Of a DNA stretch of 64,000 nt, positions 8,667-16,777 are shown piece by piece (positions within the stretch are counted from its first letter, which is position 1; each line of letters starts with the position of its first letter). Position numbers and translations under genes: made by a program. The notes below the pieces were generated by a model. It saw only the letters and a program-made list of their open reading frames with translations, ran no database searches and had not been told where the DNA came from. The DNA comes from JAGVPT01 sp964384415 (GTDB lineage Bacteria > Bacteroidota > Ignavibacteria > UBA10030 > UBA8401), in assembly GCA_964384415.1 (NCBI GenBank), contig CAYLMV010000003.1, positions 1 through 64,000 on the forward strand, written 5' to 3'.

Positions 8667-9563
8667 TCACAAATTAGGAAATTTTCCGAAGCGGCGCGCC
8701 GAATTCAATGTGTTCACCATCAGCATTGCGATTGTCATGGGGCCGACGCCTCCGGGAACGGGAGTAATCGCGCCGGCAACTTCCTTCACGGAATCAAAAT
8801 TGACATCGCCTACGACACGGTAGCCGGATTTCTTGGAACTGTCCGGGACGCGATTGATCCCGACGTCGATAACGACTGCTCCAGGCTTGACCATCGACGC
8901 GTCGACGGCTCCGGCCTTTCCGATTGCAACTATCAAGATGTCCGCTTGCCGGGCATACGCTCCGAGATCGGGCGCCGCCGTGTGGGCAACCGTCACAATG
9001 GCATTACACCAGTCTCTCTTTTGGAGAAGGATATTCGCGATCGGCTTTCCAACGATGTTGCTTCGTCCCAGAACAACGACGTGCTTTCCGGACGGATTGA
9101 TTTCGCTCCGGCGGAGCAGTTCCCAGATACCGGCGGGGGTACATGGAAGAAGCGTATCGACACCGATGAGCATCCTCCCGAGCGTAATCGGGTGAAACCC
9201 GTCGACATCTTTATCGGGGGAAATCGACTCGATCACTTTCAATTCATTGATGTGTTTCGGGAGAGGAAGCTGAACAAGGATGCCGTGGATGTCGGGATCC
9301 CGATTGAAGGCATGGATCATTGCGAGAAGTTCCGCTTCCGATATCGAAGCAGGGACCTGCTCCGTGATGGAGTAAAACCCCAGCTCTTCGCATGCTTTGC
9401 CCTTGCTCTTAACGTACGATAACGATGCCGGGTTCTCGCCGACAAGGATGAACGCCAGACCGGGTACAATCTCCTTCTCAGCTTTCAAGCGCTGAGCCGA
9501 CTCTGCTACTTCGCGTCGAATTCCATCGGCAATTTTCTTGCCGTCGATAATGATTGCAGACAT
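8667..9563 (-). CDS. folD: Bifunctional methylenetetrahydrofolate dehydrogenase / methenyltetrahydrofolate cyclohydrolase
   Basis: 298 residues, standard length. The signatures are YVKSKGKACEELG (catalytic Lys), HGILVQLPLPKHI, PDKDVDGFHP and PCTPAGIWELLRR, followed by the NADP-binding VVVLGRSNIVGKPIANIL and the C-terminal GGVGPMTIAMLMVNTL. It interconverts 5,10-methylene-, 5,10-methenyl- and 10-formyl-tetrahydrofolate in the cytoplasm. The TPR-protein gene follows immediately downstream. Confidence 0.97.
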   Translation of the reverse strand: MSAIIIDGKKIADGIRREVAESAQRLKAEKEIVPGLAFILVGENPASLSYVKSKGKACEELGFYSITEQVPASISEAELLAMIHAFNRDPDIHGILVQLPLPKHINELKVIESISPDKDVDGFHPITLGRMLIGVDTLLPCTPAGIWELLRRSEINPSGKHVVVLGRSNIVGKPIANILLQKRDWCNAIVTVAHTAAPDLGAYARQADILIVAIGKAGAVDASMVKPGAVVIDVGINRVPDSSKKSGYRVVGDVNFDSVKEVAGAITPVPGGVGPMTIAMLMVNTLNSARRFGKFPNL

Positions 9564-9601
9564 GCGATTATCCAGGGTTTGATGTGATGGCCCGAATGAG
9601 A

Positions 9602-9629
9602 AGAGCGAGAATCAGACTCCTCTCGCCCT
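9602..9629 (-). terminator. Weak stem-loop downstream of the YmdB-like gene
   Basis: On the minus strand a nine-pair stem (AGGGCGAGA with TCTCGCTCT, including one G-U pair) encloses a 10-base loop and is followed by a pyrimidine-rich TCTCATT tract. It lies between the YmdB-like gene and folD, so it may be a partial terminator. The U-tract is weak. Confidence 0.4.
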
Positions 9630-9667
9630 TTCGTGTATCCATACCGATTGTCAACTAACGGAAATCT

Positions 9668-10459
9668 TCAAAACTTCGGGAAAATAATATGCTCTATCGA
9701 GAGAGCTTTCCCTGTCTCTGCCTCTATCCCTATAGCCACTGCGCACAGATGCACGTCGTTGGTTGCGGTTTCGTACTTGTGCGGGGTCTGTTTCAGAAAA
9801 CGCTGAACCGCCTGCTCTTTCTTCATTCCGATGACCGAATCGTACGGCCCGGACATTCCCACGTCGGTCACGAACGCGGTACTTCGCGGAAGAATTCGTG
9901 CATCTGCCGTCGGCGTGTGGGTATGAGTCCCGAGCAGGGCGCTGACGCGTCCGTCAACATACCAGCCCATCGCCATTTTCTCGGCAGTTGCCTCGGCGTG
10001 AAAATCGATGACAGAGATTTTCGTCTGCTCGTTGATCTTTGCCAGCGCCCAATCAACCGCCTTAAAAGGATCGTCGAGGGGCTGCATGAATGTTCTTCCC
10101 TGCACGTTGATCACCCCTATCTTCGTCTTATCCTCCAGCTCAAATATTACAAAGCCGTTTCCCCCGTTTTCCCGAGGATAATTGATGGGCCGCAGAATGT
10201 TTCTGTTGCCGCCCAACACTTTTCGCGAGTCCCATCGATCCCACACATGGTTGCCGGACGTGATCACGTGAACGCCGAGATCGAATACCTTCTTCGCGTC
10301 CTCCTCCGACAATCCCTTTCCGTCGGTGAGGTTCTCTCCGTTGGCTATACAAAAGTCGATCCGGTGCTTCTCCAACAGACCCTTGAGGATCGTTGAAGTC
10401 ATCGCCAGGCCCGGCTGGCCGACAATATCGCCGACAAAAAGAACGTTGATAGTCTTGCT
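9668..10459 (-). CDS. YmdB-family metallophosphoesterase (TIGR00282)
   Basis: 263 residues from a GTG at 10459; a TTG at 10480 would add seven residues. Family start: NVLFVGDIVGQPG with the first metal Asp. Further ligands appear in IANGENLTDGKG, ITSGNHVWD, DFHAEATAEK and LLGTHTHTPTAD. These proteins hydrolyse 2',3'-cyclic nucleotides and influence RNA turnover and biofilm genes in Bacillus. The physiological substrate here is not known. Confidence 0.93.
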   Translation of the reverse strand, partial: SKTINVLFVGDIVGQPGLAMTSTILKGLLEKHRIDFCIANGENLTDGKGLSEEDAKKVFDLGVHVITSGNHVWDRWDSRKVLGGNRNILRPINYPRENGGNGFVIFELEDKTKIGVINVQGRTFMQPLDDPFKAVDWALAKINEQTKISVIDFHAEATAEKMAMGWYVDGRVSALLGTHTHTPTADARILPRSTAFVTDVGMSGPYDSVIGMKKEQAVQRFLKQTPHKYETATNDVHLCAVAIGIEAETGKALSIEHIIFPKF

Positions 10460-10576
10460 CACAATGATAGAGACCTGCAATGATGGAATGAAGGAATGAC
10501 TGCTTGGAATATACGAAGAATTTCGAGGGGAACAAAAACGAACGGAAGCGGGAGCGGGTGGGCATTTTCAAAAAAA

Positions 10577-10672
10577 GTCATTGCGAGGAGCCCACTATCG
10601 GAGGTGGGAGTCGTTGTTCAGCGCGGATGCCCGCTGGAAGCATGCGGGCATGGCAATCCCGAAGAGCGTCGC
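10577..10672. repeat. Palindromic REP-like element
   Basis: The stretch begins with GTCATTGCGAGGAGC (10577-10591) and ends with a diverged complement (GGCAATCCCGAAGAGCG). Inside it is an 8-base perfect hairpin, ATGCCCGC (10627-10634) with GCGGGCAT (10644-10651). GTCATTGCGAGGAGC-type palindromes are scattered through many environmental bacterial genomes. It lies just beyond the ispG terminator. Copy number in this genome cannot be seen. Confidence 0.6.
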
Positions 10673-10683
10673 ACGCGTACAAC

Positions 10684-10712
10684 AAAAAAGGGCAGGATGT
10701 GATCCTGCCCTT
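10684..10712 (-). terminator. Rho-independent terminator of ispG
   Basis: A perfect 11-base stem (10688-10698 with 10702-10712, sequence AAGGGCAGGAT and its complement) with a 3-base loop is followed on the minus strand by a run of six T (complement of 10684-10689). It sits about 20 bases after the ispG stop codon. Confidence 0.88.
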
Positions 10713-10731
10713 CATGAAACCGAGCAACTTC

Positions 10732-11862
10732 TTAAACAGCTGGTTGGAAATTCGCCACTTCTTCTACAATCGTCTCGACGATCTCACTCTCTTTGACGCG
10801 CTTCACCATGACTCCCTTGCGATAGAGAATGGCAACTCCTTTGCCTGCTGCAATGCCTATGTCTGCTTCGCTGGCTTCTCCCGGACCGTTCACGACACAG
10901 CCGAGGACCGCTATTTTAACGGGCTTCTTCACTCCCTGCAGCCGTTCTTCCAGTTGCGCCATGATGCTGAAGAGATCAACTTCGATCCGGCCGCATGTCG
11001 GGCAAGCGATAAGCTCGATGTTCCGGGATGCCAGGCCGAGCGAACGGAGAATTTCCTTTCCCACTTCCACTTCTTTCACCGGTTCATCGGTAAGCGATAC
11101 GCGGATCGTATCGCCGATTCCTTCCGAGAGGAGCGTTCCGATTCCAACGGCGGACTTAATCGTGCCGATCCGGGTGAGACCGGCCTCGGTCACTCCAAGA
11201 TGGAGTGGAATGTCCGTCCGTTGTGACACCAATCGATAGGCCTCAATCATCAATCGCACGTCGGTGGACTTCACAGAAATAATCACATCGCGAAAATTGA
11301 ACTCGTCGCAAATCGCGACATGCCTCATCGCGCTTTCGTAGAGGGCTTCGGCTGTCGGATACCCGTGCTTCTCCAGGATATCTTCTTCAAGAGAACCGGA
11401 ATTGACGCCGATGCGGATCGGGATACCCTTGTCCTTCGCAGCCGTCAACACTTCCCGGATCCGTTCTTTCGAACCGATGTTGCCCGGGTTAATGCGGACT
11501 TTCGCAACGCCCGCCTGAATCGCTTTCAGCGCAAAGACATGATTGAAGTGGATGTCTGCAACGATCGGCACCGGCGATTCACGCACGATCGCTGCCATCG
11601 CTTCGGCCGCCTCTTTGTCGTTCACGGTCACGCGGACAATGTCGCATCCTTCGTCCGCCGCCGCTTTGATTTGAGCAACCGTTCCGGCCACGTCATCCGT
11701 CTTTGTCTTCGTCATCGTCTGGACGGAAATAGGAGCGCCTCCTCCCACTTTTACCCCGCCGATATTCACCTGGCGCGTTTTTCTCCTCACCCCGACTTTG
11801 TAATGTGCGTGGGGAGTCTCCTGCATCGCGGGTTGTTCAAGAATCGGCAACATTGTTCCCAT
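10732..11862 (-). CDS. ispG: 4-hydroxy-3-methylbut-2-enyl-diphosphate synthase (IspG/GcpE)
   Basis: 376 residues. The N-terminal TIM barrel shows VGGGAPISVQTMTKTKTDD and ADIHFNHVFALKAI, with RINPGNIG further on. The C-terminal iron-sulfur domain carries the [4Fe-4S] cysteines in ACPTCGRIEVDL and AVLGCVVNGPGEA, plus the catalytic Glu in GPGEASEADIG. The enzyme converts methylerythritol 2,4-cyclodiphosphate to HMBPP in the non-mevalonate isoprenoid pathway, using reduced ferredoxin or flavodoxin. GGGAGACGA before the ATG is a good ribosome site. Only 14 bases separate it from the rhomboid gene upstream, so the two are probably co-transcribed. Confidence 0.97.
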   Translation of the reverse strand: MGTMLPILEQPAMQETPHAHYKVGVRRKTRQVNIGGVKVGGGAPISVQTMTKTKTDDVAGTVAQIKAAADEGCDIVRVTVNDKEAAEAMAAIVRESPVPIVADIHFNHVFALKAIQAGVAKVRINPGNIGSKERIREVLTAAKDKGIPIRIGVNSGSLEEDILEKHGYPTAEALYESAMRHVAICDEFNFRDVIISVKSTDVRLMIEAYRLVSQRTDIPLHLGVTEAGLTRIGTIKSAVGIGTLLSEGIGDTIRVSLTDEPVKEVEVGKEILRSLGLASRNIELIACPTCGRIEVDLFSIMAQLEERLQGVKKPVKIAVLGCVVNGPGEASEADIGIAAGKGVAILYRKGVMVKRVKESEIVETIVEEVANFQPAV

Positions 11863-11876
11863 TCGTCTCCCGAAAA

Positions 11877-12782
11877 TTAATTCAGTTTCTTGCTCGCTTC
11901 AAACAGCATCTTCTTCTCTTCGTCGCTCAAACTCTGATATCCGGCTTTGCTGATTTTATCGAGGATTTCATCGATCCGCTGCTGAGTCACCTGTCCCTCT
12001 TCTTTCTGCTTGTATTCGTTGATATCGTACACCTTGGCCTCGGAAACGTTTTCGTATCGCGTCGGTGGACGAGGGGGCGTGTTCCATCCGCTGAACAGGC
12101 TTGACGAAGCGCGCGGGCTCTGCAATGCGGAGAAACGGTAGCCGTCGGCGAGGAGGTAAATGAGGCCGACAACGGCCCCGCCGATGTGTGCAAAATGGGC
12201 GATCCCATCCGTGCTGCTGACGGAGACAAATTCGATCACCATGTACAGGACGACGAAATACTTCGCTTTGAGGGGAACGAAGAAGTAGACGAAGATCAAG
12301 CGGTCGGGGAACATCAAGCCGAACGCAAGAAGCACTCCATAGATGGCTCCGGACGCGCCGATGGTCGGCCCGATGGTGGTGAAAAGGGGCGCGATCAGGA
12401 TATTCGACAACCCGGCACCGATTCCGCAGATGAGGTAATAGATAAAAAATTTCCGTGAGCCCCAGGTATTTTCCAATTCCATCCCAAACATCCAGAGCGC
12501 CAGCATGTTGAAGAAGAGATGGCTGAGGCCTGCGTGCATGAACAAATAGGTGAAGAGCTGCCAGATTTCAAACCCCTGGCCGAGAGGCATCAGAGCGAAC
12601 CATTCATTGAAGACCATATAGAGCGAATAGTCGCCGATGTGGAAGTTCCCGAGAAACATGATCCCCAGGAAGACGCCGATGTTGGAGATGAGCAGCGCTT
12701 TGATAACGGGGGGGAAGAAGCTAAACCCGCCGAAAAAGCTGGGACGGTAATAGTTGCCGTATTGATTGCGATTGGATGCCAT
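11877..12782 (-). CDS. Rhomboid-family intramembrane serine protease
   Basis: 301 residues with about six transmembrane helices. Key motifs are HAGLSHLFFNMLALWMFG (helix 2, with the conserved His and Asn), the catalytic serine in GASGAIYGVLLAFG and the catalytic histidine in FAHIGGAVVGLIY. It cleaves transmembrane substrates within the inner membrane. The cytoplasmic C-terminal tail is charged and contains EEGQVTQQRIDEILDKISK, a rhomboid-associated helical tail common in this phylum. Paired palindromic repeats lie upstream of its start. Confidence 0.92.
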   Translation of the reverse strand: MASNRNQYGNYYRPSFFGGFSFFPPVIKALLISNIGVFLGIMFLGNFHIGDYSLYMVFNEWFALMPLGQGFEIWQLFTYLFMHAGLSHLFFNMLALWMFGMELENTWGSRKFFIYYLICGIGAGLSNILIAPLFTTIGPTIGASGAIYGVLLAFGLMFPDRLIFVYFFVPLKAKYFVVLYMVIEFVSVSSTDGIAHFAHIGGAVVGLIYLLADGYRFSALQSPRASSSLFSGWNTPPRPPTRYENVSEAKVYDINEYKQKEEGQVTQQRIDEILDKISKAGYQSLSDEEKKMLFEASKKLN

Positions 12783-12883
12783 TTGTGCTTTTCTTCTCTC
12801 TCTTTACAATATAAACGACCGATGACTGAGAGGCAAATATGAACCTCAGGGTGATGCGATCACTCTTCCGAGGTTTTCAGCAG

Positions 12884-12946
12884 AACCTTCCGAAGGTTTT
12901 CTCTTGAGGAGGATCGATTGGATCCCAGGCAAACCTTCGGAAGGTT
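12884..12946. repeat. Pair of self-complementary 15-mers downstream of pgk
   Basis: AACCTTCCGAAGGTT (12884-12898) and AACCTTCGGAAGGTT (12932-12946). Each is a 7-base palindrome around one central base, and the two copies are exact reverse complements of each other, 33 bases apart. The same pair recurs upstream of gap at 15502-15582. There is no T-run, so this is not a standard terminator. Confidence 0.8.
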
Positions 12947-12969
12947 TCGGCCATTTGCTCACCGATTCT

Positions 12970-14169
12970 CTATTTCCGGTCCGTCAGGGCTGCTACTCCG
13001 GGAAGAACTTTCCCTTCAAGGAATTCAAGCGACGCTCCGCCGCCGGTGGAAACGTGAGTGACTGACTTCGCCATGCCCGCCTGCGTAATCGCTGCTGCTG
13101 AATCTCCCCCTCCAACAATGGTCGTCGTCCCTCGCTTCGTTGCTTCTACCAACGCGCCGCCGATGGCGTTCGTTCCAACGGCAAAATTCGGAAATTCAAA
13201 AACGCCCATGGGACCGTTCCAAACAACGGTTTTTGATTTCTTTATTTCTGCTGAGAATAGCTCAATCGTCGCCGGCCCGATGTCGAGAGCCTGCCAATCG
13301 GCCGGTATCTTGTCTTTTGCAACAACCTTCCGCTCGGCATCGTTCTTGAATTCTTTCGCAACGACGCAATCGACCGGCAGCAGTAGTTTCACGGTCCTAT
13401 TTTTCATGCCGTGGAGGATCTGACCCGCAAGCTCAACCTTGTCGGCTTCGAGCAGCGATTTCCCGATCTCTAATCCCTGCGCTTTGAAAAATGTGTACGC
13501 CATGCCTCCGCCGATCATCAGGGTATCAACTTTCGACAAGAGGTTCTGGATGACGTCGATCTTGCCGGATATTTTGGCGCCTCCGAGAATCGCGGCAAAC
13601 GGACGGACCGGGTTTTCAACCGCGGCTCCGAGGTAGTCAAGCTCCTTCTGCATCAGCAATCCTGCAACCGACACGGAAACGAATTTGGTGATTCCCTCGG
13701 TCGACGCGTGTGCACGGTGGGCGCTGCCAAACGCATCGTTCACGTACACATCTCCGAGCTTCGCAAGCGATTTCGCAAACGCAGGGTCGTTCGCCTCCTC
13801 TTCGTTATGATACCGCAAATTCTCAAGCAGAAGGCATTCGCCGTCTTTGAGTTTTGCAGAGGCAGATTCTGCCGGTTCTCCGATGCAGTCTGAGGCAAAA
13901 AATACTTTCTGACCCAGGAGATGTTCCAGGCGGGCTGCCACGGGCTTAAGACTGAACTCCGGTTTGGGTTTTCCTTTCGGACGGCCGAGATGGCTCATCA
14001 AGATCGCCTTCCCGCCGGCGGAAAGTATCTTCTTGATCGTTGGGAGCGATTCAACGATGCGTGTGTCATCGGTGATATTCTGCTTCTCGTCGAGCGGGAC
14101 GTTGAAGTCGACGCGAACGAGCACTTTTTTCCCTTTTACGTCGATGTCGTTGATGGTCAGCTTTTTCAT
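12970..14169 (-). CDS. pgk: Phosphoglycerate kinase
   Basis: 399 residues, normal length. Family motifs are VLVRVDFNVPLDEKQNI, SHLGRPKGKPKPEFSL, LLENLRYHNEEEAND, NDAFGSAHRAHAST, ILGGAKISGKIDVI and the nucleotide-binding GGGDSAAAITQAG with VSTGGGASLEFLEG. It transfers phosphate from 1,3-bisphosphoglycerate to ADP in glycolysis. It lies downstream of gap, but a strong terminator separates them, so pgk may have its own promoter or depend on read-through. Confidence 0.98.
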   Translation of the reverse strand: MKKLTINDIDVKGKKVLVRVDFNVPLDEKQNITDDTRIVESLPTIKKILSAGGKAILMSHLGRPKGKPKPEFSLKPVAARLEHLLGQKVFFASDCIGEPAESASAKLKDGECLLLENLRYHNEEEANDPAFAKSLAKLGDVYVNDAFGSAHRAHASTEGITKFVSVSVAGLLMQKELDYLGAAVENPVRPFAAILGGAKISGKIDVIQNLLSKVDTLMIGGGMAYTFFKAQGLEIGKSLLEADKVELAGQILHGMKNRTVKLLLPVDCVVAKEFKNDAERKVVAKDKIPADWQALDIGPATIELFSAEIKKSKTVVWNGPMGVFEFPNFAVGTNAIGGALVEATKRGTTTIVGGGDSAAAITQAGMAKSVTHVSTGGGASLEFLEGKVLPGVAALTDRK

Positions 14170-14252
14170 GGTAGTTGTCGTCTGGTTGTGGTTTGAAGTA
14201 GAGAGAACTTCCTTCGGTAGGAGAGTTCACATCGTGTTGGAAAGCGCCGGAG

Positions 14253-14292
14253 AAACAAAAGGGCTGAACTCGCGCCACGAGATTCAGCCCTT
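14253..14292 (-). terminator. Rho-independent terminator of gap
   Basis: Ten-base perfect arms (14259-14268, AAGGGCTGAA; 14283-14292, TTCAGCCCTT) with a smaller CTCG/CGAG stem inside the loop. On the minus strand the stem is followed by TTTTGTTT. It lies 20-60 bases after the gap stop codon. Confidence 0.88.
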
Positions 14293-14313
14293 GTTCAATG
14301 ATCGGACAGTACG

Positions 14314-15381
14314 TTATTTCGCAATCCCTGCCATTTTCTTCAACAGGTCGACAACGCGGGTTGAATAGCCCCATTCGTTATCGTACCAGGAAACGACTTT
14401 GAAGAACCTCTTCTCGCCCTTCAGGTTATTCTGTACAGTTGCAAGAGAATCGTAGATCGAAGACCGGTCGTCATGAATAAAATCGGTCGACACGACTTCC
14501 TCGTTGCAGTATCCCAGGATACCCTTCAAGTACGATTCAGATGCCTTCTTCATCAAGGAATCAATTTCCTCGATCGAAGTGTCACGCGTTGAACGGAACG
14601 TGAGGTCGATGACCGAAACATCCGCTGTAGGAATGCGGAACGACATGCCGGTGAGTTTTCCTTTCGTCGCGGGGAGCACTTCTCCGACAGCTTTGGCCGC
14701 GCCGGTCGTTGAAGGAATGATATTGATCGCCGCAGCTCTTCCGCCTCTCCAGTCCTTTTTCGATGGACCGTCGACGGTCTTCTGCGTTGCCGTATACGAA
14801 TGGATCGTCGTCATCAGGCCAGTCTCGATCCCGATGCCTTCCTTCAGCAAAACGTGAACAACGGGGGCAAGGCAATTTGTCGTGCAGGAGGCGTTGGAAA
14901 CGATGGTGTGCTTCGCGGCGTCGTACTCGTTGTCGTTCACACCCATCACGAGCGTTTTTACATCTCCCTTTGCCGGGGCTGAAATAAGGACCTTCTTCGC
15001 GCCGCCGGTGATATGACCTTTTGCTTTTTCAGAATCCGTAAACAGCCCGGTCGATTCAATGACGATCTCAACCCCGAGATCCTTCCACGGTAGTTGTGAA
15101 GGGTCCTTTTGAGCAAGAACGCATTTGATCTTGTGGCCGTTGACCACGAGAACGTCGTCCGCTTCCTGAGAGGCGCTGCTCTTTTCGCTTCCGAGCGATC
15201 CTCTGAAATGTCCGTGGACCGAGTCGTACTTCAGCTGATAGGCAAAATATTTTGCATCGGTTGTAACGTCAACGACAGCAACGACGTCTATCTCTTTACC
15301 GAGAAGCCCTTTATCCGCGATGACGTTGATAATCTGTCTTCCAATTCTTCCGAAACCATTAATTCCTACTTTCACTGCCAT
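14314..15381 (-). CDS. gap: Glyceraldehyde-3-phosphate dehydrogenase
   Basis: 355 residues from the ATG at 15381, which has GGAGG upstream. The NAD-binding VGINGFGRIGRQIIN is followed by VVDVTTDAKYFAYQLKYDSVHG; Asp at the end of strand 2 favours NAD over NADP. The catalytic Cys is in SNASCTTNCLAP, with IHSYTATQKTVDGPSKKDWR and WYDNEWGYSTRVVDL further on. The extra residues around DAKYFAYQLKYDSVHGHF give a longer N-terminal region like the kinetoplastid/GapC-type branch rather than the short bacterial form. Confidence 0.97.
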   Translation of the reverse strand: MAVKVGINGFGRIGRQIINVIADKGLLGKEIDVVAVVDVTTDAKYFAYQLKYDSVHGHFRGSLGSEKSSASQEADDVLVVNGHKIKCVLAQKDPSQLPWKDLGVEIVIESTGLFTDSEKAKGHITGGAKKVLISAPAKGDVKTLVMGVNDNEYDAAKHTIVSNASCTTNCLAPVVHVLLKEGIGIETGLMTTIHSYTATQKTVDGPSKKDWRGGRAAAINIIPSTTGAAKAVGEVLPATKGKLTGMSFRIPTADVSVIDLTFRSTRDTSIEEIDSLMKKASESYLKGILGYCNEEVVSTDFIHDDRSSIYDSLATVQNNLKGEKRFFKVVSWYDNEWGYSTRVVDLLKKMAGIAK

Positions 15382-15501
15382 TAGAACCTCCAAAAGGAAA
15401 AAATTCTCATCAGTGTGAATCCGCGAGCAAGCCGCAGTTCTTGGTACAGCAAAAATTTACCAAGAAATCGACGCAAAGTCAAATTGTGCAGACAGGCCGG
15501 A

Positions 15502-15582
15502 AACCTTCCGAAGGTTCCATTACCCGGTGACTTGAATGATTTGTGATTGTATCTCTGCGAGAGGGCAAACCTTCGGAAGGTT
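15502..15582. repeat. Second pair of self-complementary 15-mers, upstream of gap
   Basis: AACCTTCCGAAGGTT (15502-15516) and AACCTTCGGAAGGTT (15568-15582), in the same order and relative orientation as the pair downstream of pgk but with a longer 51-base spacer of different sequence. Both second copies are preceded by GGC plus A. The rest of the gap-upstream region (15383-15663) contains no gene I can support. Confidence 0.8.
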
Positions 15583-15663
15583 CGTATTCCAGGCATAAAT
15601 GCCAATCAGCAAAAAGATTGATCGCAGCGGGTTAAGGGACGAAGAGGAAGGCTTGTTCGAAAG

Positions 15664-15698
15664 GAAAAGCGGCCGCCGTTGTTCAGCAGACGGCCGCT
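15664..15698 (-). terminator. Terminator of the dihydroorotate-dehydrogenase-like gene
   Basis: Eight-base arms AGCGGCCG (15668-15675) and CGGCCGCT (15691-15698); on the minus strand the stem is followed by TTTTCC. It starts 10 bases after the stop codon at 15708. Confidence 0.75.
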
Positions 15699-15707
15699 GT
15701 TTACACA

Positions 15708-16697
15708 TCACATATAACTGTTCAACGCTTTCATATAATTGGCCCGCTCCAGCGCAGACGGATTGGCAACAGACTTGTGACTCATGCTGCCGCGCATCTG
15801 ATCGAGCGACTCATATTCCCGCTCAATCATCCATTTCTGAGCGCCGTTAATGATCTCTGCGATGCGTTTCGCTCCATTGCGAAGGAGTGAAGAACAGACC
15901 ATCGTGACGTTGGCTCCTGCCATCGTCAATTTGATGACATCCTCTCCGGTGTGCACGCCTGTTGTAGCGGCCAAGTCTGCCTTTACTTTCTTATAAAGGA
16001 TTGCGATCCACCGTAATGGCAGTCGCGTCGCTTCCGAACTGCTCAGCACCACGCTGGGCTCGATCTCGAGCTCGTCCAGATTAACATCCGGCTGGTAAAA
16101 TCGGTTGAAGAGGACCAATCCGTTCGCGCCCGCTTCATCCAGGCGTTTTGCCATATTCGCCATCGAGCTGAAGAACGGCGAAAGCTTGACGGCAACCGGG
16201 ATCGTCACCATCGCTTTGACTGCCTGCAGAATTTCAAGGTAAAGCCGCTCAACATCGGCGGCGGAAGTATTGGGGTCGGTGGAGATGTGGTAGATGTTCA
16301 ATTCCAGAGCATCCGCGCCAGCGTCCTGAATTTTTTTTGCGTACTCCACCCAACCTCCGACGGTGGATCCATTCAAGCTCGCGATAACCGGGATATCGAC
16401 TGCCTTTTTTGTGTCCTGGATATGGCGCAAATATTCTTCGGGCCCGATGAAGTAATCTTCCTTCTTCGGAAAATAGGAGATCGCCTCTGCATAACTCTCA
16501 GTTCCGTAGGAGAGGAAATGATCGAGCTCGTTCATTTCATGCCGGATTTGCTCTTCGAAAAGCGAGTAGAGAACAACCGCCGGAGCGCCGTAGTCTTCCA
16601 TTGCCTTAATGCCCGAGACCGTTCTGGACATCGGAGAGGCAGACGGTACGACCGGATTTTTCAATTTGAAGCCGAGATACGTCGTGGAGAGATCCAT
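15708..16697 (-). CDS. Dihydroorotate dehydrogenase-like flavoprotein
   Basis: 329 residues. FMN-barrel signatures are LGFKLKNPVVPSASPMSRT at the N-terminus, IPVIASLNGSTVGGWV, LELNIYHI, IPVAVKLSPFF and TTGVHTGEDVIKLTMAGA. It resembles class 1 dihydroorotate dehydrogenase but belongs to the branch usually labelled dihydroorotate-dehydrogenase-like, whose substrate is unknown; no other pyrimidine gene is nearby. It follows the pyruvate:ferredoxin oxidoreductase gene, so a ferredoxin-linked redox step is a plausible alternative. GAGGAATCA precedes the ATG. Confidence 0.85.
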   Translation of the reverse strand: MDLSTTYLGFKLKNPVVPSASPMSRTVSGIKAMEDYGAPAVVLYSLFEEQIRHEMNELDHFLSYGTESYAEAISYFPKKEDYFIGPEEYLRHIQDTKKAVDIPVIASLNGSTVGGWVEYAKKIQDAGADALELNIYHISTDPNTSAADVERLYLEILQAVKAMVTIPVAVKLSPFFSSMANMAKRLDEAGANGLVLFNRFYQPDVNLDELEIEPSVVLSSSEATRLPLRWIAILYKKVKADLAATTGVHTGEDVIKLTMAGANVTMVCSSLLRNGAKRIAEIINGAQKWMIEREYESLDQMRGSMSHKSVANPSALERANYMKALNSYM

Positions 16698-16732
16698 TGA
16701 TTCCTCGTCCTGAGTAATACTTTACGATGGTG

Positions 16733-16766
16733 AGTAAAACGGCGAGGCCGTTTGTCGGCCCCGCCG
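16733..16766 (-). terminator. Terminator of the pyruvate:ferredoxin oxidoreductase gene
   Basis: Eleven-base arms at 16740-16750 and 16756-16766 (CGGCGAGGCCG with CGGCCCCGCCG, one G-U pair in RNA), a five-base loop, and TTTTACT after the stem on the minus strand. It lies just past the stop codon at 16778 and before the next gene. Confidence 0.8.
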
Positions 16767-16777
16767 CTAGATTATTT

